A stretch of DNA of 64,000 bases from Streptoalloteichus tenebrarius (GTDB lineage: Bacteria > Actinomycetota > Actinomycetes > Mycobacteriales > Pseudonocardiaceae): the NCBI RefSeq assembly GCF_024171885.1, contig NZ_JAMTCP010000027.1, positions 25,780-89,779 on the forward strand, in the 5' to 3' direction. Numbering within the stretch: the first letter of the stretch is position 1; every line of letters starts with the position of its first letter. Below the pieces are notes generated by a model, which was not told the DNA's origin, ran no database searches, and was given only the letters and a program-made list of their open reading frames with translations. Shown here piece by piece: positions 33,577-44,362 of the stretch. The position numbers and the translations under genes are program-made.

Positions 33577-33952
33577 GGCGTCACGCTACCCCGCCTCCCC
33601 GGCGGCACCGGTGGCCCCGAGCCGGGGACGCCGCCCCCTTCTGGAATGATCAACTGGCGCGGGGTGGGAGAAGGCGACAAATCCACTCCGACGGACGCGG
33701 GCGTGGCGCCCGAGCCCCGGTTTTCGACACAGTGAGCGATCAGGACGACGACCCACCCTCCTCCGCATGGAGCAGCAACCGCGTACCGAGTAGTCGACAG
33801 AAGACCAACGACCCCGCCGGGGCCGCCCGACACCACCCGAACCGCGTAGCGCGCGGAGCGCTCCTCCCCCGGAGCGTGCCGGGGTTGCTGCGGTGCGCAG
33901 CCGATCACTGGTTAGGCTCCTGGAGGTCTCCCCACCCCTCGGAAGGTCAGCC
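33577..33952. other. Divergent intergenic region, no convincing gene
   Basis: A 376-bp region between add and the coiled-coil gene. It contains the add -10 box at 33583-33588 (minus) and a TAGGCT box at 33913-33918 (plus) about 35 bp before the coiled-coil start. An open frame at 33732-33956 has poor codon bias and a rare TTA codon, so I do not call it. Confidence 0.6.
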
Positions 33953-35188
33953 GTGAACGAGAACAACCACGCAGCGTTGTCGTTCGACCGGATGCGCAGC
34001 ATGCTCACGCGCGCGGCCGAGATCCGCGAGAGCGAGCAGCAGCAGATCTTCGACGCGCTGGACGAGATCCACGCCCGCCTGTCCCCGCTGGAGTCGCTCG
34101 GCTCGGTCCGCAAGCGCCTGTCCGAGCTGCCCGACCGCACCGAGGTGAGCGTGCTGGCCGAGCGGCTGGACGAGGCGCTCGCCCGGCTGGAGACGCAGGA
34201 CGGCGCGATCAGCGCGCTCGGCAGGGCGGTCGACGGTCTGGTGGACAAGCTCGCCAAGCCGTTCGCCCAGCTCGACGGGCGGCTCGACGGCGTGGCCGGC
34301 CGGTTCGAGGGCGTCGCCGGGCGGATGGACGGCCTGGAGGACCGGATCGCCGGCCTGCACAAGCGCCTCGACGACATCAACGGCCGGTTCGACAAGACCG
34401 ACCTGCGACTGGACGGCCTGCCCAGCGCCGTGCACGGCCCGGTGCGCGACCGGCTGGAGACCCTGGAGACGGCGCTGCGCAGCCGGATCGACGAGGTGGA
34501 CGAGGGCGTGCACGAGCACCTCGACGGCACCCGCGAGGCGGTGCAGCGCTCGGTGACCGACAGCGGCGAGGCGGTGCAGCGCCAGCTCGTCGAGGCCGGC
34601 GAGGCCCTGCGGCGGCACGTGACCGAGTCGGGCGAGACCGTGCAGCGCTCGCTCAGCGAGTCGGTCGCGGCCGTGCAGCGGACCGTGGACCAGGCCTCCG
34701 ACGCGCTGCGCGGCTCGCTGGCCGAGACCCGCGAGGCGCTCACGAACCGGATCGACGAGCTCGACGGGACCAGGCTGGACTCGCTGACGCAGCGGCTGGA
34801 GCAGCTCGCCGCCCGGCTCAACGAGGTGGCCGGGCGGATCGACCAGGTCGAGGACGGTGTGGACGGGCGGATCGGCGAGCTGGCCGGCACCGTCCGGCAG
34901 GGCCTGTCGAAGATCGACGAGACGTTGTCCGACCGGCCCGACCAGGCGTCGCTGGTCTCGCTGGTGCGCACGGCCAACGAGGAGTCCGAGCGCCGGCAGG
35001 CCGGGCAGCTCGACGAGGCGATGGCGACCTTCGCCGAGCTGATCCTGGGCGGCGGCGCCCCGGCCGCCCCGCCGGCGCCGACCACGCTCCCCCGCCCGCA
35101 GCGCCGGGCGGCCAGGGCGAAGTCGGCCAAGCGCGACAGCGACAAGGGGCTGGACGAGCTCGGCGACCTGGGCGTCGAGAGCGCCTGA
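33953..35188 (+). CDS. Long coiled-coil (apolipoprotein-like repeat) protein
   Basis: A 411-residue cytoplasmic protein built almost entirely of amphipathic heptad/11-mer helices: repeats such as FAQLDGRLDGVAGRFEGVAGRMDGLEDRI and EAVQRSVTDSGEAVQRQLVEAGEAL resemble apolipoprotein or HAMP-adjacent coiled coils. No signal peptide or membrane segment is present. It ends with a Pro-rich stretch and a Lys/Arg-rich patch (RRAARAKSAKRDSDK). The GTG at 33953 has a GGAAGG site. I do not know its role; structural or cell-pole scaffold functions are typical of such proteins. It lies between add and deoA, interrupting the order known from mycobacteria. Confidence 0.7.
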   Translation: MNENNHAALSFDRMRSMLTRAAEIRESEQQQIFDALDEIHARLSPLESLGSVRKRLSELPDRTEVSVLAERLDEALARLETQDGAISALGRAVDGLVDKLAKPFAQLDGRLDGVAGRFEGVAGRMDGLEDRIAGLHKRLDDINGRFDKTDLRLDGLPSAVHGPVRDRLETLETALRSRIDEVDEGVHEHLDGTREAVQRSVTDSGEAVQRQLVEAGEALRRHVTESGETVQRSLSESVAAVQRTVDQASDALRGSLAETREALTNRIDELDGTRLDSLTQRLEQLAARLNEVAGRIDQVEDGVDGRIGELAGTVRQGLSKIDETLSDRPDQASLVSLVRTANEESERRQAGQLDEAMATFAELILGGGAPAAPPAPTTLPRPQRRAARAKSAKRDSDKGLDELGDLGVESA

Positions 35189-35213
35189 GCGAGCGCCGGA
35201 CCCGCGAGGAGAA

Positions 35214-35242
35214 GGGGCGCGCCGGATCATCTGGCGCGCCCC
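35214..35242 (+). terminator. Terminator of the coiled-coil gene
   Basis: A perfect 10-bp stem GGGGCGCGCC/GGCGCGCCCC (35214-35223/35233-35242), extendable by GAA/TTC across one bulged C, 25 bp after the stop codon. Confidence 0.82.
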
Positions 35243-35433
35243 CTTCCCGTTTCCCGAGCCAGGGTGAGGTTGGCCCCGGGCAGCGTTCCGAGGGGTAAAC
35301 CCGCTGGGGGGTACCCCCGATTTCCAGAGTGCCCGTGGGGGCTGACAGTTCCGCGTGCTCGCGGCGGCCCCGAACGGATGGATCAGTCCGCCGCCGGGTG
35401 AACACGCGGAGCGCGCCCCGGTTGCCCCACGAC

Positions 35434-35463
35434 GGCCCGCCCGCCCCTCGGCGCGGGCGGGCC
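35434..35463 (-). terminator. Terminator of deoA
   Basis: A perfect 11-bp stem GGCCCGCCCGC/GCGGGCGGGCC (35434-35444/35453-35463) with an 8-nt loop, 50 bp beyond the deoA stop on the minus strand. Confidence 0.78.
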
Positions 35464-35513
35464 GAGGAACGGGCGCGGCCGGGCGCGGCCGGCCTCGGGC
35501 GGGAGCGCCCGGG

Positions 35514-36809
35514 TCAGCGCACCGAGCCGTAGATCGTGTCGATCACCAGGGGCCGGGGCTCCTGCGCGGCGTCCCCGATCTCGTAGCCGCCGTCGAGGGC
35601 CGCGAGCGCGGCGGGCACCGCGTCCGGGGTGTCGGTGCGCAGCTCCAGCAACGGCTGGCCCGCCGCGACCCGCTCGCCCGGCCGGGCGAGGCACAGGACG
35701 CCCGCCGCGTGCTGCACCGGGTCCTCCTTGCGCGCCCGGCCCGCGCCGAGCCGCCACGCGGCCACGCCCACCGCGTAGGCGTCCAGCCGGGTGAGCACCC
35801 CGTCGCGCGGGGCCTCGACCACGTGCACGTGCGCCGCGGTCGGCAGGGGCGCCTCGGGGTCGCCGCCCTGGGCGCGGATCATGCGGCACCAGGTCTCGTA
35901 CGCCGCCCCGGAGGCCAGCACCGGCGCCGGGTCCACATCGGACAGCCCGGCGAGGGCGAGCATCTCGCGGGCCAGCGCCACGGTCAGCTCGACCACGTCG
36001 GCCGGGCCGCCGCCGCGCAGCACCTCGACCGACTCGGCGACCTCGACGGCGTTGCCGACCGCCCTGCCCAGCGGCACGGACATGTCGGTGAGCAGCGCGG
36101 TGACCCGCAGGCCGTGCTCGTCGCCGATGCCGACCAGGGTCCGCGCCAGTTGGCGGGCGTCCTCCTCGGTCTTCATGAACGCGCCGGAGCCGACCTTGAC
36201 GTCCAGCACGAGCGCGTCCGCGCCCTCGGCGATCTTCTTGCTCATGATCGAGCTGGCGATCAGCGGCACCGACTCCACGGTCCCGGTGACGTCGCGCAGC
36301 GCGTAGAGCTTGCGGTCGGCGGGGGCCAGCCCCTCGGTGGCGGCGCAGACCACCGCGCCCACCTCGCCGAGCTGCCGGGAGATCTCCTCGGCGCTCAGCC
36401 CCGCCCGCCAGCCGGGGATCGACTCCAGCTTGTCCAGGGTGCCGCCGGTGTGCCCGAGGCCGCGGCCGGAGAGCTGCGGCACGGCCGCGCCGCAGGCGGC
36501 GACCAGCGGCGCGAGCGGGAGGGTGATCTTGTCGCCCACGCCGCCCGTGGAGTGCTTGTCGACGGTGGGCCGGTCGACGCCGGACAGCGCCAGCCGCTCG
36601 CCGGAGGCCACCATCGCCCTGGTCCAGCGCGCCGTCTCGGCGACCGACATGCCGTTGAGGAAGATCGCCATGGCCAGCGCGGACATCTGCTCGTCCGCGA
36701 CCACGCCCCTGGTGTAGGCGTCGATCACCCAGTCGATCTGCTCGTCGGTCAGGGTGTGACCGTCACGCTTCGCGCGGATGACGTCGATCGCGGAATGCGT
36801 CTGCTTCAT
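35514..36809 (-). CDS. deoA: Thymidine phosphorylase
   Basis: Phosphorolyses thymidine and deoxyuridine to base plus deoxyribose 1-phosphate. The 431-residue chain has the family signature KHSTGGVGDKITL (~residues 84-96), SGRGLGHTGGTLDKLESIPG, and LVLDVKVGSGAFMKT with phosphate- and base-binding residues. The ATG at 36809 lies 6 nt after TACGAT (36816-36821, minus strand), indicating a leaderless start although cdd is only 44 nt upstream, so it has both operon and private transcription options. A near copy of the recurrent palindrome is inside (35931). Confidence 0.95.
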   Translation of the reverse strand: MKQTHSAIDVIRAKRDGHTLTDEQIDWVIDAYTRGVVADEQMSALAMAIFLNGMSVAETARWTRAMVASGERLALSGVDRPTVDKHSTGGVGDKITLPLAPLVAACGAAVPQLSGRGLGHTGGTLDKLESIPGWRAGLSAEEISRQLGEVGAVVCAATEGLAPADRKLYALRDVTGTVESVPLIASSIMSKKIAEGADALVLDVKVGSGAFMKTEEDARQLARTLVGIGDEHGLRVTALLTDMSVPLGRAVGNAVEVAESVEVLRGGGPADVVELTVALAREMLALAGLSDVDPAPVLASGAAYETWCRMIRAQGGDPEAPLPTAAHVHVVEAPRDGVLTRLDAYAVGVAAWRLGAGRARKEDPVQHAAGVLCLARPGERVAAGQPLLELRTDTPDAVPAALAALDGGYEIGDAAQEPRPLVIDTIYGSVR

Positions 36810-36853
36810 CGGCCGATCGTACGAACCGGCCGACGCCGACGCGGGCCCCGCGC

Positions 36854-37246
36854 TCAGCGCAGATCCTCCGGCCCGAACGCGTCCGGCAGCACGTCCCGCA
36901 GGGGCAGCGGGCCGCGGGGCGTGTCGACCAGGCAGTCCGGTCCACCCAGCTCGTACAGCACCTGGCGGCACCGGCCGCACGGCATGAGCAGGTCGCCGTC
37001 GCCGCTGCGACAGGCGACCGCCACGAACCGCCCGCCCCCGGTGAGCCGGAGCTGGCCGGCCATCGTGCACTCGGCGCACAGCCCCAGCCCGTAGGAGGCG
37101 TTCTCCACGTTGCACCCGCTGACCACCCTGCCGTCGTCGCACAGCGCGGCGGCCCCCACGAGCAGCCCGGAGTACGGCGCGTAGCCCGTGGCGGCGGCGC
37201 GGGTGGCGGCCTGCCGCAGGGCGTCCCAGTCGACCTCGATGTCCAC
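36854..37246 (-). CDS. cdd: Cytidine deaminase
   Basis: Deaminates cytidine/deoxycytidine to uridine forms for DeoA and Upp. The 130-residue protein has the zinc site of the tetrameric type: GCNVENASYGLGLCAECTMAG (Cys plus catalytic Glu region) and MPCGRCRQVLYEL. The GTG at 37246 is preferred because TACGGT (37254-37259, minus strand) lies 7 nt before it; a GTG at 37255 is in frame but falls on that box. It lies 44 nt upstream of deoA and just past the terminator of the nucleoside ABC importer operon. Confidence 0.94.
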   Translation of the reverse strand: MDIEVDWDALRQAATRAAATGYAPYSGLLVGAAALCDDGRVVSGCNVENASYGLGLCAECTMAGQLRLTGGGRFVAVACRSGDGDLLMPCGRCRQVLYELGGPDCLVDTPRGPLPLRDVLPDAFGPEDLR

Positions 37247-37264
37247 AGGGGACACCGTAATGAG

Positions 37265-37318
37265 CGACGGGGACGGGCGTCGTCCACCGTGGAGGGTGGG
37301 CGACGGCCGTCCCCGTCG
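37265..37318 (-). terminator. Terminator of the nucleoside ABC importer operon
   Basis: A long hairpin: outer stem CGACGGGGACGG/CCGTCCCCGTCG (12 bp, 37265-37276/37307-37318) continued by an inner CGTCG-t-CCACC/GGTGG-g-CGACG stem. It sits between the last permease gene and cdd, so importer transcription is largely separated from cdd-deoA. Confidence 0.88.
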
Positions 37319-37350
37319 TGCGCGGGCGCGCCTCGCGCGCCGGTCGGTGG

Positions 37351-38637
37351 CTAGTCGCCCTCGCCGCGCCGGTAGATCACGCCGTTGGCGGCCGGTGGTC
37401 GCAGGCGTTGCGCGGACACGGCGAGCACGATCAGCGTGACGAACTGCGGCGCGTAGGTCGTGAGCTGCTCGGGCAGCTCGTCGGTGTACCAGTAGATCGC
37501 GTACAGCACCGAGGCGGACAGCGCGCCCACCACGACCGCGATCCAGTTCCGCCGGAAGAGCTGGACGACGACCAGCGCCGCCACCACCAGCGACGCGCCG
37601 TAGAGCAACGCGTGCACGGTCGCGCCGCCGGAGCGAAGCTGGAGCGCGTCGGCGAACCCGAACAGGGCGGAGCCGCCCAGCAGGCCGCCGGGCCGCCAGT
37701 TGCCGAAGATCATCGCCGCCAGGCCGATGTAGCCCCGGTTGCCGGTCTGGCCCTCCAGGTAGCCCGGCTGGCCCGGCTGGAGCACCAGCGCCGCGCCGCC
37801 CAGGCCGGCCAACGCGCCGGAGGCGATCACCGCGAGGTACTTGTAGCGGTAGACGTTGACGCCCAGCGACTCGGCGGCCACGGGGTTCTCGCCGCAGGAC
37901 CGCAGCCGGAGGCCGAACGGCGTGCGCCACAGCACCAGGAAGCTCACCGGCACCAGCAGCAGCGCGATCATGGTCAGCGGCGAGACGCCGGTGACCAGGC
38001 CGCGCAGGATGCCGGCCACGTCGGACAGGCCGACCCGCTGCATGTCCTCCAGCTCGCCGAGCCAGTCGCCGAGGGGCTGCGCCGAGTACGTGTCGAACTT
38101 CGGCACGATCGGCGACTCGCGCGGGTTGCGGGAGATCGGCTCGAACAGCAGCGTCGACAGGTACTTCGTGAGGCCGGCGCCGAGCAGGTTGATCGCCACG
38201 CCGGAGACGATGTGGTTGACGCCGAAGGTCACCGTGGCGACGGCGTGCACCAGGCCGCCGAGCGCGCCGAAGGCCACCGCGGCCACGACGGCCGCCCACG
38301 GCCCCCACTGGTAGCCGGCCCACGCCGCGCCCCAGGTGCCGAGGATCATCATGCCCTCGAGGCCGATGTTCACCACGCCGGCCCGCTCCGCCCACAGACC
38401 GCCCAGGCCGGCGAGCATGATCGGCAACGCCAGCCGCAGCGCGGACTGCGCCGTGCCGGACGAGGTGAGCTGCGGCAGCCCGGTCAGGTAGGACGTGGTC
38501 GACAGCACGACCACCGCCACCGCGACCCACAGCATGCCCACGGCCCAGCCGGGGATCCTGCGCCGGCGCGGCGGGACCGGCTCGGTCATCGGGGCCGCGG
38601 CCGGGTTCATGTCGGGGTTCATGTCGAGGGCGGTCAC
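37351..38637 (-). CDS. Nucleoside ABC transporter permease 2 (BmpA-linked, YufQ/NupQ-like)
   Basis: A 428-residue integral membrane subunit of a simple-sugar/nucleoside ABC importer (branched-chain-type permease fold). It has about ten hydrophobic segments. Typical motifs are GGLWAERAGVVNIGLEGMMILG near residue 85, NHIVSGVAINLLGAGLT, and GLRLRSCGENPVAAESLGVNV, the ATPase-contacting loop. The GTG at 38637 overlaps the preceding permease stop by 4 nt. It is the last gene of the operon BMP-ATPase-permease-permease and is followed by a strong terminator, then cdd-deoA. The substrate is inferred from the family and from the flanking nucleoside salvage genes. Confidence 0.9.
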   Translation of the reverse strand: MTALDMNPDMNPAAAPMTEPVPPRRRRIPGWAVGMLWVAVAVVVLSTTSYLTGLPQLTSSGTAQSALRLALPIMLAGLGGLWAERAGVVNIGLEGMMILGTWGAAWAGYQWGPWAAVVAAVAFGALGGLVHAVATVTFGVNHIVSGVAINLLGAGLTKYLSTLLFEPISRNPRESPIVPKFDTYSAQPLGDWLGELEDMQRVGLSDVAGILRGLVTGVSPLTMIALLLVPVSFLVLWRTPFGLRLRSCGENPVAAESLGVNVYRYKYLAVIASGALAGLGGAALVLQPGQPGYLEGQTGNRGYIGLAAMIFGNWRPGGLLGGSALFGFADALQLRSGGATVHALLYGASLVVAALVVVQLFRRNWIAVVVGALSASVLYAIYWYTDELPEQLTTYAPQFVTLIVLAVSAQRLRPPAANGVIYRRGEGD

Positions 38638-39775
38638 GACGCACCTCCCTCGTTGGACGCGGTGGACGCGGTGGACGCGGTGGACGCGGTGGCCACGGCC
38701 CCTGCGCCGCCGTCGCCGTTGGCGCCCAGCTCCCGGCCCACGCGGCGCCGCTCGGCGCGCAGCTCGACGCGGCGGACCACCTCGTAGGCGATGACCACGG
38801 AGAGCACGATCGAGCCCTGCATGATCGTCACGATCTCCTTCGGCACGCCGACGTTGTCCAGCGCCAGCGAGGACTTGTCCAGGAAGGCCCACAGCAGCGC
38901 GCCGAGGGCGATGCCGCCGGGGTGGTTGCGGCCCAGCAGCGCGATGGCGATGCCGGTGAAGCCGTACCCCGCGGGCGAGGTGATCAGGTAGGTGTGGTCC
39001 CTGCCGAGCAGCTCGGGCATGGAGACCAGGCCGGCCACGGCGCCGGACATCAGCATCGCCACGAGGATCATCCGCCGGGCGTTGACGCCGCCGGCCGCGG
39101 CCGCGGTGGGCGACTCGCCGGAGGCGCGCAGCTCGAAGCCGAACCGGGTGCGGTTCATCATCACCCAGTAGCCCACGCCGATCACCAGGACCAGGAACAC
39201 CAGGCCGAACAGGGTGCCCCTGTCGCCGAACCCGATGCCGCCGACCCAGCCGCTCTCCGGGATCTCGTGGGTGCCGATGTTGCTGCCCCGCAGCTCGCCG
39301 AACATGTCCTCGCGGATCAGCAGCGCGATGACGCCGGCCGCGATCGCGTTCAGCATGATCGACGAGATCACCTCGTGCACGTTCCTGGTGATCTTCAGCA
39401 GCGCGGGGATGGCCGCGTAGGCCGCCCCGGTCAGCGCGGCGACCAGGATGATCACCACGGCGTGCAGGCCGGTGGGCAGGTCGATCGCGGCGCCGACGAT
39501 GGCCGCGGTCACCGCGGCCACCCGGAACTGGCCCTCCACGCCGATGTTGAACAGGTTCATCTGGAACCCGATCGCCACGGCCAGCGCGGCCAGGTAGTAC
39601 ACGGCGGCGGAGTTGACGATGTCGACCGCGACGCTGCCCTCACCGACCTGGGTCACCATGGCGGCGATGCCGCGGGCCGGGTTCGCCCCCGACACCATCA
39701 ACGTGACCGTGCACAGCAGCGCGGAGAAGACGATCGCGAGCACCGGCGGCAGCAGCCTGCCGCGCAGCGTCCCCA

Positions 39776-39776
<1 letters not shown>
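38634..39776 (-). CDS. Nucleoside ABC transporter permease 1 (YufP/NupP-like)
   Basis: A 380-residue membrane permease, partner of the next gene. It has multiple transmembrane segments, the family motif GFQMNLFNIGVEGQFRVAA near residue 70, TRNVHEVISSIMLNAIA, and the coupling-loop sequence GFELRASGESPTAAAAGGVNARR. The cytoplasmic C-terminus ends in a low-complexity tail with TASTASTASTAS, encoded by a 9-bp tandem repeat. The ATG at 39776 overlaps the ATPase stop (TGATG); GTG at 39779 is an alternative. The GTGA overlap with the second permease indicates fixed stoichiometry by coupled translation. Confidence 0.9.
38655..38690. repeat. 9-bp tandem repeat in the permease gene
   Basis: Four exact copies of GGACGCGGT (plus-strand sense) encode the TAS repeats in the C-terminal tail of permease 1. 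Copy-number changes keep the reading frame. Confidence 0.88.
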
Positions 39777-41515
<1,739 letters not shown>

Positions 41516-41552
41516 CTCGGTTGCTCCTCAAGCGCCGGGGCCCGAGGAGGCC

Positions 41553-41568
41553 GTGCCCCGTGGGGCAC
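41553..41568. other. Hairpin between the BMP lipoprotein and ATPase genes
   Basis: Perfect inverted repeat GTGCCCC-GT-GGGGCAC in the 141-bp intercistronic gap. Such a hairpin could protect or attenuate the transcript, giving more binding protein than ATPase, which is the usual need in ABC importers. Confidence 0.55.
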
Positions 41569-41656
41569 CCACACCCGGTCGGCGTCCACGCGCCGGAAGG
41601 GCAGGGTGGCTCACGGACGCCTCGGACCGCTCCTCGGGCCCCGGTCGCTCATGCGC

Positions 41657-42805
41657 TCACTTGCCCGGCTTGTCAGAGACCTTGATCTTGTCGGCGACGA
41701 TCTGGGCCTTGTAGGCGTCCAGCACGTCCTTGATGTCGTCGACCTTGCCACCGGTCGTGGAGTAACCGACCGCGTCGACCTTGAGGTCGAACGTCTTCGG
41801 CAGCGACGCGACCTCGTTCTTGGCCACCGCGCGCACCAGGTCGAACACGGCCACGTCGACCCGCTTGAGCATCGACGTGATGATGATGTCCTTCACGTCG
41901 GCGAGGTTCGGCTGCTTGGCCTGGTCGGAGTCGACGCCGATGGCCAGGGCGTTGCCGCTCTTGGCCGCCGAGAACACGCCCTTCCCGGACGCGCCGGCCG
42001 CGTGGTAGAGCACGTCGGCGCCGGCGTCGATCTGGCCGCGCGCCGCCTGGTTGCCCTTCTCCGGATCCTGGAAGCCGGTGAAGTCGCCGGCCCTGGTCAG
42101 GTACTTCCGCTCGATCTTGACGTCGGGGGCCGCCGCCTTGGCGCCCTGCACGAAGCCCGCCTCGAACTTCTGGATCAGCGGGGTCTCCACGCCGCCGACG
42201 AAGCCCACGTGGCAGTTCTTGCTCTTGTAGGCGGCGGCCACGCCGACCAGGAACGAGGCCTGCTCCTCGGCGAACACCAGCGGGGTCACGTTCGGCGCGC
42301 CGTCGACGGTGGCGTCCACGATCGCGAACCGCGTGTTGGGGAACTGCGGGGCCACGGCCTTGAGCGACTCGGCGTAGGCGAAGCCGACACCGATGATCGG
42401 GTTGAAGCCGTCCTGGGCGAGCTGGCGCAGCCGGGTCTGCTTGGCCGACTCGTCCTCGTTCGGGGAGGCGGTGACCTCCTTGACGTTCTCCGGCTTGATG
42501 CCCAGCTCGGCGGCGGCCCTGTCCAGACCGCTGGCCGCGGCGTCGTTGAACGACGCGTCGCCCCTGCCGCCGATGTCGAAGGCCAGTCCGACCTTCAGCG
42601 CGCTGCCGTCGACCTTCTCCGCCGTGGTCGAGCTGGTCGCCGCGGCGGCGGGCACGTCCGGCTTGGGGTTCAGCTTGCAGCCCTGGCCGGCCGCGGCGCC
42701 CCCACCGGGGCTCTTCCCGCCTCCGGTGTCCTTGGCGCACCCGACCAGCGACAGGGCGCCGGTCAACGCGATGGCTGTGAGGGCAACGCCACGCATTCGA
42801 CGCAC
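41657..42805 (-). CDS. BMP-family nucleoside-binding lipoprotein
   Basis: A 382-residue extracellular solute-binding protein of the basic membrane protein (PnrA/BmpA) family, which capture purine and other nucleosides. It has a lipoprotein signal peptide with lipobox LSLVGC (C23), a Gly/Ala/Pro spacer, then the BMP core: VGLAFDIGGRGDASFNDAA, GFNPIIGVGFAYAESL, NTRFAIVDATVD, FVGGVETPLIQKFEAGFVQGA, IDAGADVLYHAAGASGKGVF and AIGVDSDQ. The GTG at 42805 follows GGAGGAGAA. It is first in the four-gene importer operon, and the leader region upstream (42806-43000) probably contains the promoter. Confidence 0.94.
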   Translation of the reverse strand: MRRMRGVALTAIALTGALSLVGCAKDTGGGKSPGGGAAAGQGCKLNPKPDVPAAAATSSTTAEKVDGSALKVGLAFDIGGRGDASFNDAAASGLDRAAAELGIKPENVKEVTASPNEDESAKQTRLRQLAQDGFNPIIGVGFAYAESLKAVAPQFPNTRFAIVDATVDGAPNVTPLVFAEEQASFLVGVAAAYKSKNCHVGFVGGVETPLIQKFEAGFVQGAKAAAPDVKIERKYLTRAGDFTGFQDPEKGNQAARGQIDAGADVLYHAAGASGKGVFSAAKSGNALAIGVDSDQAKQPNLADVKDIIITSMLKRVDVAVFDLVRAVAKNEVASLPKTFDLKVDAVGYSTTGGKVDDIKDVLDAYKAQIVADKIKVSDKPGK

Positions 42806-43117
42806 GGCTCGTTCTCCTCCCGCTCATGACCTCGGGTGCGGGTCTCCCGCAGTACCGAGAAGCGACTCCCACCCCCGTTGGTGGGTCCGAGGGTTGGGAC
42901 CGTACATCGTCGTCCCTGGTGGGCCGCGCGGAAGCCCGGTCGCGTGACCGAATCGTTGGGCCATGACAGCAGCGCGGCCCACCTCGATGACGCTCCGCAG
43001 TGGGCCGCCCCGTCCCACCCGCCCGGAGCGGATTCCACCATGTCCATTCGATTGTCGTGAAGAATTCCCGTGCACCTGTCGGGGCACCCAACCCCGCGTC
43101 CCACGCGTCCTACGGGC
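42806..43117. other. Divergent intergenic region upstream of the importer operon
   Basis: A 312-bp region with a small hairpin CCCACC/GGTGGG (42868-42873/42880-42885) in the leader of the BMP gene (minus strand) and locally AT-richer DNA at 43030-43070. I see no gene and no recognisable riboswitch. Confidence 0.5.
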
Positions 43118-43873
43118 GTGGGGGAGACACCGAGCGTCGACTGGCACGACATCAACTGCCACGGGGAGGTCGGGAGCTACCGGAGGGTGGTGCGCGAGGT
43201 CGTCGCCGAGTCCTCGGCGGAGGTGGTCGCGCTCGGCCTGCCCGTCGACCCGTCGGCCGGCCTCGACGCGTTCGCCGAGACCGTGCCGGACCCGCTGGCC
43301 CCGCTCCACCACGCCGGCCTCGGCTGGCTGGCCGAGCCGCTCGGGGCGCTGTGCGCCCAGCTCGGCATGCTCGTCCCCGACCGGCCGGCCGCCGAGGGCG
43401 CGCTGGCGGAGCTGAAGGCCTACGCCGACCAGGTGCGGGACAACGCCACCCTGCTGACCGACGAGGAGGAGCGGGAGCGGTTCGACGCGCTCGCGGCGGC
43501 GATCGACGGCACCGCCACCGTGGTCAGGACCTCGGGGCTGCTGGCCCTCGGCACGCGGGACTTCGCGCACGACCGGGTCACCGCCCTGGTCGGCGACCTG
43601 GTGGGCGAGGGCATGGCCGCGGCGGTCTCCGGCGTGCCGTCGGCCGAGGATTTGCGCGTGGTGGCCAGGGAGCGGGCCGCCGGGGTGGGCGCGGAGATCG
43701 CGACGCGGATCGGCGCCATGCTCGACGCCCTCGTCCGGCAGTCCGAGCGGCTGAACGAGCTGAACGGCGCCATCACCCTCCTCTCCGAGGGCATCGAGGA
43801 CGGCTTCGAGAACAGCTCCGGGAACGGCGCTGACGCGGACGCGGGGCCGCCGCCGGAGCGGGGGCCGGAGTGA
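43118..43873 (+). CDS. Hypothetical helical protein
   Basis: I do not recognise a family. The product of about 251 residues is predicted mostly helical, acidic and soluble, with no signal peptide or membrane segment. Notable segments are VDWHDINCHGEVGSYRRVV near the N-terminus, ALAELKAYADQVRDNATLLTDEEERERFDAL in the middle and ALVRQSERLNELNGAITLLSEGIED near the end, then an Asp/Pro-rich tail. Codon third positions strongly support this strand. GTG 43118 is chosen; GTG 43070 is an in-frame alternative. It lies between the divergent importer operon and sdhCDAB with no close partner. Confidence 0.55.
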   Translation: MGETPSVDWHDINCHGEVGSYRRVVREVVAESSAEVVALGLPVDPSAGLDAFAETVPDPLAPLHHAGLGWLAEPLGALCAQLGMLVPDRPAAEGALAELKAYADQVRDNATLLTDEEERERFDALAAAIDGTATVVRTSGLLALGTRDFAHDRVTALVGDLVGEGMAAAVSGVPSAEDLRVVARERAAGVGAEIATRIGAMLDALVRQSERLNELNGAITLLSEGIEDGFENSSGNGADADAGPPPERGPE

Positions 43874-44362
43874 GCCCGGGATGAGAACGGTGTCGCCGGC
43901 GCGGCCGAGGGGAAACTGGGAGTCCTGTCTGGACGGACATCGGAGGGCGGGGCGAGGGCGCCCGCCGCCGCCCGACCGGACCTGACCGGACGACCGGGAG
44001 ACGGCACGGCGCCGGCGACGGCCGGCGACGGGCGGCGACGGGCGGACACGACAGGGAAGAACACGATCGAGCACGACCAGGAGGGGTGAGGAACGCGCGA
44101 CGGCGGGGCGCGGAACACCGCCGACACCAACGTCATAGCCGGTCCGACCGCGCTCCCCCGAGCGGAGGCGACCCGGACGCCACACCCAGGGCCCACACCG
44201 TCCCGTGTGCGGCCGGGTGACCCGCTTGTCTCATCGATCACACAGTGGTCGACGCCATTGGGCCGCCCGGACCAGCCAGGACTAGCATCCGGAAGGTCAA
44301 GGCCCCGTTCGCTCCCGAACTGCGGGGCCGCAGTCCACCAGCGACGTTGGAGGCCGTCCACC
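43874..44362. other. 489-bp region upstream of sdhC
   Basis: It contains a 10-bp tandem repeat (44011-44050) and a candidate sdh promoter with TAGCAT at 44283-44288, which would give a ~70-nt leader. No frame on either strand has consistent codon bias. No gene is called. Confidence 0.55.
44011..44050. repeat. 10-bp tandem repeat upstream of sdhC
   Basis: Four units close to GCCGGCGACG at 44011, 44021, 44031 and 44041; the first two are identical and the last is the most diverged. Confidence 0.75.

Larger units (their letters stand above)
35189..35513. other. Convergent intergenic region with two terminators
   Basis: A 325-bp gap between the coiled-coil gene and deoA. It has one hairpin near each gene end (listed separately) and a 12-bp palindrome GGGGGTACCCCC at 35307-35318 in the middle. 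I see no gene. Confidence 0.65.

Noticed and set aside
33732..33956. 74-codon frame whose stop overlaps the coiled-coil start (GTGA)
   Set aside because: The overlap looks like coupling, but codon bias is poor, a rare TTA codon is present and the protein resembles nothing; the coiled-coil gene has its own ribosome site.
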